DNA of 64,000 nt from an uncultured Clostridia bacterium (GTDB lineage: Bacteria > Bacillota > Clostridia > Oscillospirales > Ruminococcaceae), in assembly GCA_947626165.1 (NCBI GenBank), contig CANQRG010000006.1, forward strand, positions 1-64,000, given 5' to 3'. Shown one piece after another: positions 57,390 to 64,000 of the stretch (position 1 is its first letter; the number at the start of each line of letters is the position of its first letter). The notes beneath the pieces were generated by a model. That model was not told where the DNA came from. It ran no database searches and saw only the letters and a program-made list of their open reading frames with translations. The translations under genes and the position numbers were made by a program.

Positions 57390-59725
57390 AAAACATCTTA
57401 AAATACTTAAAAAAATACTGGTTCCAATGTATTTTTGTATTCGTTCTGCTGCTTGTTCAAGCCTATTGCGATTTGTCGCTGCCTGATTACACGTCAAAGA
57501 TAGTAGACACAGGAATACAAAACGAGGGAGTTGAAGCCGTTGCTCCAAAGATAATTACAGACAGCGATTTTAACAAGCTCGGCATATTTTTAAAGGAAAG
57601 CGAAATAAACTATATCAAAAAGTTTTACAAAAAGACGAATAGTCTTAATGACAAAGACATTCCTCTTAAAGAGAGTAAAGGTTCGTCTTATTATGTTTTA
57701 AACACAGATGAAAATAAGGATTTAAAAGCTCTTGAAAACACTTTTACAGAAGCTATGGTTGCCGTTACCGTTCTTGACAACGTAACAAAAGAGCAATTTG
57801 ATAAAATGGCTCAAAAAGTCACACAGCAAAACCCGTCAGCTAGTCAAGCTCCGGCTCAGAATATGACAAAAGAGCAAACAGACGCACTTATAAAAATTCA
57901 AGAAATGATGAGTGGAAAAAGTGGGTTCAATGCAATAGAGCTTTTCGGTTTGCAGGTAGAGGCAGGGGTAATGTCAAAAGACGACCTTATACTGATCAGA
58001 GATAAAATGTATGATACATACGGAGAAGATATGGCTGACTCCGTTGCTATAACCTACACCAAGCAAATATATTCAAATGCAGGAGTGGACCTAGACGAAC
58101 TCCAGCATAATTACCTGCTAAGCACAGGAGCAAAAATGCTTTTGCTCGCTTTACTTATGATGTCTGTATCAATAATTGTCGGATTGATCGCATCAAGAGT
58201 TTCAGCAGGACTTAGCGTCGATCTAAGAAGCAGTTTATTTAAGAAAGTAGTGTCCTTCTCGCATACCGAAATGGATAAGTTTTCAACCTCCTCTCTTATA
58301 ACAAGAAGCACTAACGACATTCAGCAGATTCAGATGGTCGTCGTTATGTTTTTGCGAATGATAGCCTATGCGCCTATTCTCGCTGTCGGCGGAATATTCA
58401 AGGTGCTTTCTACAACCGTTTCAATGACTTGGATAGTCGGCGTTGCAGTTGTTGCGGTTTTGTGTATAGTTATTGTACTGATGGCTGTCGCTATGCCCAA
58501 GTTTAAAATTATGCAAAGGCTTATAGACAATCTTAACCTTATCGCAAGAGAAATTCTCACAGGACTTCCCGTTATAAGAGCGTTCAGCAGGGAAAAATAT
58601 GAGGAGGATAGATTTGACAAAGCCAACATAAACTTAAAAAGCACTCAGCTTTTTACTAATCGGGTCATGTCGTTTATGATGCCGTCTATGATGCTTGTTA
58701 TGAACGCTGTTACCGTTTTGATTATCTGGGTAGCCGCAAAGCACATTGACAAAGGCACGCTTCAGGTCGGACAAATGACAGCTTTTATAACATATTCTAT
58801 GCAGATAATAATGTCATTTCTGATGCTTACGATGATTTCGGTAATGCTTCCTCGTGCTATAATTTCGGCTAACAGAGTGGAGGAGGTTCTTAAAACCGAG
58901 CCTGTCATAAAGGATAAAACTAACACGACTATGCAGAAAATTTCAAAAGCTGAAGTCAAGTTTAATAACGTCTGGTTTAAATACCCCGACGCTGACGAAT
59001 ATGTTTTAGAGGATATCGACCTCACAGCCAAACCTGGCGAAATAACTGCGTTTATAGGAAGTACGGGAAGCGGAAAGTCAACGCTTATCCACCTGATACC
59101 GAGATTTTACGATGTGACAAAGGGAAGCATAACCATAGACGGAATTGATATACGGGATATGTCACAAAGCGCACTCAGAAAGGATATCGGCTTTGTTCCG
59201 CAGAAGGGAACGCTTTTCTCTGGAACTATTGAATCAAATCTGCGTTTTGGCAATGAAAACGCCTCAGACGAACAAATCAAAAAAGCGGCGTCGATAGCTC
59301 AAGCAACTGAGTTTATTGAAGCAAAGCCCGATAAATACAAAAGCGAGATCGCTCAGGGCGGAGATAACGTGTCGGGTGGTCAAAAGCAGAGGCTTTCCAT
59401 TGCAAGGGCTATCGCAAAAGAACCGAAAATATTTATTTTTGACGACAGCTTTTCCGCTCTTGATTTTAAAACAGACGCAACGCTCAGAAAAGAGCTGCTA
59501 AAGAACATTTCAGACGCAACTGTATTTATCGTAGCACAGAGAATTTCAACTATTATGAATGCCGACCAGATAATCGTTCTTGACGAGGGTAAAATAGTCG
59601 GCAAGGGAACGCATAAAGAGCTTCTGGACACCTGCGACGTATACAAGCAAATTGCGTTATCACAGCTTTCACAAAGCGAGCTTGACAGCAGTACAGAAAA
59701 CGCTGATAGAAAGGAGGAAAAGTAG
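57386..59725 (+). CDS. ABC transporter, fused permease/ATPase (exporter half 1)
   Basis: ITAFIGSTGSGKSTLIHLIPRFYD..NVSGGQKQRLSIARAIAKEPKIFIFDDSFSALD. Confidence 0.92.
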   Translation: MKNILKYLKKYWFQCIFVFVLLLVQAYCDLSLPDYTSKIVDTGIQNEGVEAVAPKIITDSDFNKLGIFLKESEINYIKKFYKKTNSLNDKDIPLKESKGSSYYVLNTDENKDLKALENTFTEAMVAVTVLDNVTKEQFDKMAQKVTQQNPSASQAPAQNMTKEQTDALIKIQEMMSGKSGFNAIELFGLQVEAGVMSKDDLILIRDKMYDTYGEDMADSVAITYTKQIYSNAGVDLDELQHNYLLSTGAKMLLLALLMMSVSIIVGLIASRVSAGLSVDLRSSLFKKVVSFSHTEMDKFSTSSLITRSTNDIQQIQMVVVMFLRMIAYAPILAVGGIFKVLSTTVSMTWIVGVAVVAVLCIVIVLMAVAMPKFKIMQRLIDNLNLIAREILTGLPVIRAFSREKYEEDRFDKANINLKSTQLFTNRVMSFMMPSMMLVMNAVTVLIIWVAAKHIDKGTLQVGQMTAFITYSMQIIMSFLMLTMISVMLPRAIISANRVEEVLKTEPVIKDKTNTTMQKISKAEVKFNNVWFKYPDADEYVLEDIDLTAKPGEITAFIGSTGSGKSTLIHLIPRFYDVTKGSITIDGIDIRDMSQSALRKDIGFVPQKGTLFSGTIESNLRFGNENASDEQIKKAASIAQATEFIEAKPDKYKSEIAQGGDNVSGGQKQRLSIARAIAKEPKIFIFDDSFSALDFKTDATLRKELLKNISDATVFIVAQRISTIMNADQIIVLDEGKIVGKGTHKELLDTCDVYKQIALSQLSQSELDSSTENADRKEEK

Positions 59726-59726
59726 T

Positions 59727-61574
59727 ATGGCAGAAACAAGAAGAACGCCAATGCGCAGAGGACCGCACAGTGCGGGAAGAATGTCTTTTGAAAAAGCAAA
59801 AGACTTCAAGGGATCGATAATAAAGCTTATCGGATATATCGCCAAATACAAGGTCGGAATAATACTGGCTTTGGTCTTTGCTGTAGGCGGTACTGTATTT
59901 AACATAATTGGACCGAAAATCTCAGGTAAAGCCACGACTAAGCTATTTAACGGTCTTGTTGCAAAGATACAAGGTACTGGCGGAATTGACTTTGACGCTA
60001 TCAAGCGGCTTTTGCTTATTCTTTTGGGACTTTACTGCCTTTCTGCTGTTTTCTCCTTAATTCAAGGCTGGATAATGACAGGAATATCTCAGAAGATCGC
60101 CTACAGGCTAAGGCAGGAGCTTTCTCAAAAGCTCAACCGTCTGCCGATGAGCTTTTTTGACAAAAACACCAACGGAGAGATTCTCTCCCGCATAACAAAC
60201 GACGTTGATACTCTTTCTATGAACCTGAACCAAGCGGCAACACAGCTTATAACATCAGTCACAACGCTTATCGGAATACTTATAATGATGCTTTCAATAA
60301 GCGGCGTTATGACGCTTATTGCTCTCATAATGCTTCCTGTTTCGGCTATACTGATCATGCTTGTGGTGAAAAAATCACAGAAATTCTTTAAAGCCCAGCA
60401 GGATTATCTCGGACACATAAACGGTCAGGTAGAGGAGGTCTACAGCGGACACACGGTAGTAAAGGCATTTAACAGAGAGAAAGCTGTTATCAAGGAGTTT
60501 CGCCACACCAGCAACATACTCTACAAGGCAAGCTGGAGAGCGCAGTTTTTATCAGGTATGATGATGCCTATTATGCAGTTTGTGGGTAATCTCGGATATG
60601 TTGCCGTTTCGGTAAGCGGAGCATACCTTGCAGTAAAGGGTACTATCGAGGTCGGAGACATTCAGTCATTCATTCAGTATGTAAAGCAGTTCACCCAGCC
60701 TATTCAGCAGGTAGCGCAGGTTTCAAATATGCTTCAAGCGACTGCCGCCGCCGCAGAGAGAGTTTTTGAATTCTTAGAAGAACCCGAAGAATCACAGCTT
60801 GCTGAAAACCACGCCCCTGTTGACGCTTCATCGCTGAAGGGCAATGTTGAGTTTGATCACGTTTCATTCGGCTACACGCCTGATAAAATCATTATAAACG
60901 ACTTCTCAGCTAACATAAAAGAGGGTCAGAAGATAGCCATTGTAGGACCTACAGGTGCAGGAAAAACAACTATGGTCAAACTTATAATGAGGTTCTACGA
61001 CATAAATTCGGGCAGCATAAAAATAGACGGATATAACGTCCGTGACTTTGACCGAAGCGAGCTTAGAAAGGCGTTTGGAATGGTACTTCAGGATACATGG
61101 CTTTTCAAGGGCACTGTTATGGAGAACATTCGCTACGGACGGCTTGACGCTACTGATGAAGAAGTTATAGCCGCTGCGAAAGCCGCTCACGTTCACCACT
61201 TTATACAAACGCTCCCAAACGGTTATAATATGGAGCTTAACGAGGAAGCCTCCAACGTATCGGGAGGACAGAAACAGCTGCTTACCATAGCAAGGGCAAT
61301 CCTTGCCGACAACAAGATACTTATTCTTGACGAGGCTACCTCTTCGGTTGACACACGAACTGAAATAAGAATTCAAAAGGCTATGGATAACCTTATGAAG
61401 GGCAGAACGAGTTTTATCATAGCTCACAGGCTGTCCACGATAAAGGACGCCGATTTGATTTTAGTTATGAAAGACGGAGACATTGTCGAGCAGGGAAATC
61501 ACGACGAGCTTTTAGCTAAAAACGGTCTTTATGCCGAGCTATACAACTCGCAGTTTGAATCAGCCACAGCATAA
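59727..61574 (+). CDS. ABC transporter, fused permease/ATPase (exporter half 2)
   Basis: IAIVGPTGAGKTTMVKLIMRFYD..NVSGGQKQLLTIARAILADNKILILDEATSSVD. Confidence 0.93.
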   Translation: MAETRRTPMRRGPHSAGRMSFEKAKDFKGSIIKLIGYIAKYKVGIILALVFAVGGTVFNIIGPKISGKATTKLFNGLVAKIQGTGGIDFDAIKRLLLILLGLYCLSAVFSLIQGWIMTGISQKIAYRLRQELSQKLNRLPMSFFDKNTNGEILSRITNDVDTLSMNLNQAATQLITSVTTLIGILIMMLSISGVMTLIALIMLPVSAILIMLVVKKSQKFFKAQQDYLGHINGQVEEVYSGHTVVKAFNREKAVIKEFRHTSNILYKASWRAQFLSGMMMPIMQFVGNLGYVAVSVSGAYLAVKGTIEVGDIQSFIQYVKQFTQPIQQVAQVSNMLQATAAAAERVFEFLEEPEESQLAENHAPVDASSLKGNVEFDHVSFGYTPDKIIINDFSANIKEGQKIAIVGPTGAGKTTMVKLIMRFYDINSGSIKIDGYNVRDFDRSELRKAFGMVLQDTWLFKGTVMENIRYGRLDATDEEVIAAAKAAHVHHFIQTLPNGYNMELNEEASNVSGGQKQLLTIARAILADNKILILDEATSSVDTRTEIRIQKAMDNLMKGRTSFIIAHRLSTIKDADLILVMKDGDIVEQGNHDELLAKNGLYAELYNSQFESATA

Positions 61575-61700
61575 CCAGCGTGACGCTGGATGCTCTGCTG
61601 CCTTTGTGAAGTTTGAAAAATGTATTTACTTTGTACAACGGCAGGATTATTAATTGATAATTGACAAAAGCCAATGGATAGTTACAAGAAGCAAGAAGCG
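61570..61700 (+). repeat. Dispersed modular repeat starting at the stop codon
   Basis: taaccagcgtgacgctggatgctctgctgcctttgtgaagtttgaaaaatgtatttactttgtacaacggcagg; gaagcaagaagc. Confidence 0.9.
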
Positions 61701-61742
61701 TCCGGAAATAATTCCGGACGCTGTTATTTTACGCTATCAAAT

Positions 61743-62333
61743 TTACGTCTGCTTATCAAGGGTAAGTCCGTAAGACGGCATAAATTCCTCTAAGAATACG
61801 TCCGCCTCTTTGACATTAAGCTCTTTTATAATTTTCAATGTCGCACTCTCAGCGTCGCTGAAGTCTTTGTTTCCCATCTGTTTTTCCTCAACGCATTTGA
61901 TAAGCGCAGAAATTTTATCCGCCGCCTTCACAAGCTCCCAATGCTCGCTTTCACTTTCGTGTTTATAAAACAACGGCTCATAATCTTCTTTTATGTCATC
62001 AGGAAGATACGATAATAGCTGTCTGCTCGCATTGTTCTCTATTTCAGAGTAAGCAGACTTTATATTCTTATTATAATACTTAATGGGGGTAGGAAGATCG
62101 CCTGTGATTATTTCAGGCGTGTCGTGGTACATTGCCAATAGAGCGACCCTCTCAGGATTTACATTTCCGCCAAAGCGTTTGTTTCTCAAAACTGCCAAAA
62201 GATGTGCTATAAACGCAACCTCCAGCGAATGCTCGCTGATATTCTCAGTGACGGTGTTTCGCATAAGGCTCCAGCGATTTATATACTTCATTCTTGAAAT
62301 GATAGCAAAAAACTTACTGCTTTTCATTTTCAA
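61743..62333 (-). CDS. yfbR: YfbR-like 5'-nucleotidase (HD domain)
   Basis: FFAIISRMKYINRWSLMRNTVTENISEHSLEVAFIAHLLAVL..MYHDTPEIITGDLPTPIKYYN. Confidence 0.9.
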   Translation of the reverse strand: MKMKSSKFFAIISRMKYINRWSLMRNTVTENISEHSLEVAFIAHLLAVLRNKRFGGNVNPERVALLAMYHDTPEIITGDLPTPIKYYNKNIKSAYSEIENNASRQLLSYLPDDIKEDYEPLFYKHESESEHWELVKAADKISALIKCVEEKQMGNKDFSDAESATLKIIKELNVKEADVFLEEFMPSYGLTLDKQT

Positions 62334-62358
62334 TCCGCCTTTAATTCAAAGTTTTATA

Positions 62359-63567
62359 TTAATACGGAATAATACTTAACAGCACGCCTGCCGCAACAGC
62401 CGAACCTATAACTCCTGCAACATTAGGTCCCATTGCGTGCATAAGCAGGTAGTTTGTAGGGTTCTCCTGCTGACCTACCTTCTGTGACACTCTCGCAGCC
62501 ATTGGAACAGCAGATACTCCTGCCGAACCAATAAGCGGATTTACCTTTCCCTTTGTGAAAAAGCACATTATCTTTCCGAAAATCACTCCGCAGGCAGTAC
62601 CCAGACAGAATGCGGCAACGCCGAGAAGGATAACTCCCAAAAACTCCTTATTAACTATTTTGTCAGCAGTGGTTGTTGAGCCTACAGAAATGCCCAAGAA
62701 AATTGTGATAATATTCATAAGCTCGTTCTGAGCAGTTTTAACAAGTCTGTCGCAAACTCCGCTTTCTTTTAAAAGATTCCCTAGCATAAGCATACCTACC
62801 AACGGCGCCGCCGAAGGTACAAGCAGTGATATAACTATTGTAACAACTATCGGGAAAATGATTTTTTCCGTCTTTGAAACTGGTCTTAGCTGACCCATAA
62901 CGATAGAACGCTCTTTTCGGGTTGTAAGCGCTTTCATTATAGGTGGCTGAATGATAGGAACTAAAGCCATATAAGTATATGCCGCAAGAGCGATAGTACC
63001 TGTGTCTATTTTAAATCCGCCCGAAGAAAGCAACTTTGACGAAACGTAAATTGCCGTTGGTCCGTCAGCTCCGCCGATAATTGCAATAGAGCCTGCCTCA
63101 GCGGCAGAGAATCCAAGCAAAGCCGCTCCGATAAAGGTAAAGAATATTCCTCCCTGTGCTGCAGCGCCGAGCAAAAAGCTCTTTGGATTAGCAATTAAAG
63201 GCGCAAAGTCGGTCATAGCGCCTATTCCGAGAAATATCAGCGGCGGATAAAGCTGGAGCTTAACGCCCAAATAGAGTATGTCTAACAACCCTCCGTCGTG
63301 AAGCACCTTGCCAAAGTCTATCCCCTCTCCTGTTATTTTCCAAAGGTCGGGGTGGTACATTTCCGTAAAAGGCAGGTTTGTCAAAAGCATACCGAAAGCT
63401 ATTGGAAGTAAAAGCAGAGGCTCAAATCCCTTTGAAATAGCCAGATACATAAATATAAATGAAATGCCTATCATAATCAGCGATTTCCAGCCGCCGTCAG
63501 CGATAAAACCGGCAAAACCAGAGGTAGTCGCTAAATCTACAAGTGTGTCAAGAAACTTATCTATCAT
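62359..63567 (-). CDS. oadB: Sodium-translocating decarboxylase beta subunit
   Basis: LQLYPPLIFLGIGAMTDFAPLIANP..AIIGGADGPTAIYVSSKL. Confidence 0.93.
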   Translation of the reverse strand: MIDKFLDTLVDLATTSGFAGFIADGGWKSLIMIGISFIFMYLAISKGFEPLLLLPIAFGMLLTNLPFTEMYHPDLWKITGEGIDFGKVLHDGGLLDILYLGVKLQLYPPLIFLGIGAMTDFAPLIANPKSFLLGAAAQGGIFFTFIGAALLGFSAAEAGSIAIIGGADGPTAIYVSSKLLSSGGFKIDTGTIALAAYTYMALVPIIQPPIMKALTTRKERSIVMGQLRPVSKTEKIIFPIVVTIVISLLVPSAAPLVGMLMLGNLLKESGVCDRLVKTAQNELMNIITIFLGISVGSTTTADKIVNKEFLGVILLGVAAFCLGTACGVIFGKIMCFFTKGKVNPLIGSAGVSAVPMAARVSQKVGQQENPTNYLLMHAMGPNVAGVIGSAVAAGVLLSIIPY

Positions 63568-63585
63568 AGTTTGATTGTCCTTTCA

Positions 63586-63996
63586 TTAAAATGGGCGTGT
63601 GTTGTCCATAAGACCTGCGGCAGCCCATGCAGTTCTCTGAGGCTTAGCGGTCTTAATGCTTTTAATAGCAAGCCTTTTACCGCTTTTTTCACTCATATGT
63701 GCAATAGCCGCAGTAATAACCGCTACTATTTCTTCTTCTATGTTATCCTCTATTTCAAGAGCTGGCTTTATTGTCTCGACTTTAGGCATTGACGTATCAG
63801 CAGTTTTAACATTGTTTTTCAATTCCGCTTTTTTGTCGGCAGACTTTCTTCTAACCTTTGAAATAAGTCCGAACAATAACAGAATAACTACAAGCAAAAC
63901 AAGACCGATAAACACTACGGTTATTCCTGTTATTACAACAGACGCTACATATTCAAAGTTCATATCAACATCTCCAGCCAATAAGGAACTTAACAA
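63586..63996 (-). CDS. oadG: OadG-type decarboxylase gamma subunit (5' end near window edge)
   Basis: Single N-terminal TM, adjacent to oadB. Confidence 0.7.
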   Translation of the reverse strand: MLSSLLAGDVDMNFEYVASVVITGITVVFIGLVLLVVILLLFGLISKVRRKSADKKAELKNNVKTADTSMPKVETIKPALEIEDNIEEEIVAVITAAIAHMSEKSGKRLAIKSIKTAKPQRTAWAAAGLMDNTRPF

Positions 63997-64000
63997 ATTC

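Overview
The window is Clostridia-like DNA (Ruminococcaceae-style gene content; taxonomy inferred from protein flavour only). Positions 1-5.6 kb look like the right end of an integrated mobile element. It has an AbrB-like protein, small phage-type membrane and HTH proteins, a divergent XRE/XRE switch, a membrane-anchored Mrr-like nuclease, a secreted LRR/Fn3 protein and a frameshifted tyrosine recombinase. The rest is mostly chromosomal housekeeping: SOD, pfkA, an EF-G paralogue, rpiB, tsaB/tsaE, fhs, rsmE, uvrC, nfnAB, hemW, lepA, tyrA, pepV, an oligopeptide ABC operon, a MarR plus two-ABC exporter operon, and oadB/oadG. Two non-coding signals stand out. (1) At 34.51-34.86 kb there is a compact locus with two convergent consensus promoters. 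It encodes an unlisted 27-aa hydrophobic peptide behind a sequestered Shine-Dalgarno and an opposing RNA carrying a 10-nt anti-SD match; this looks like a type I toxin-antitoxin module. (2) A modular dispersed intergenic repeat family occurs at about 11 loci from 9.5 to 61.7 kb. It consists of 7-bp GANNCWA arrays, a head hairpin whose stem varies by compensatory change, and a conserved core (CTGCCTTTGGAGAGTTAGTACAATGTGTTTACTTTGTACAACGGCAGGCTAG). It often abuts or enters the 3' ends of genes and is absent from the mobile element. A candidate terminator/antiterminator sits between oppA and oppBCDF. No database searches or folding runs were done; all calls are by eye.
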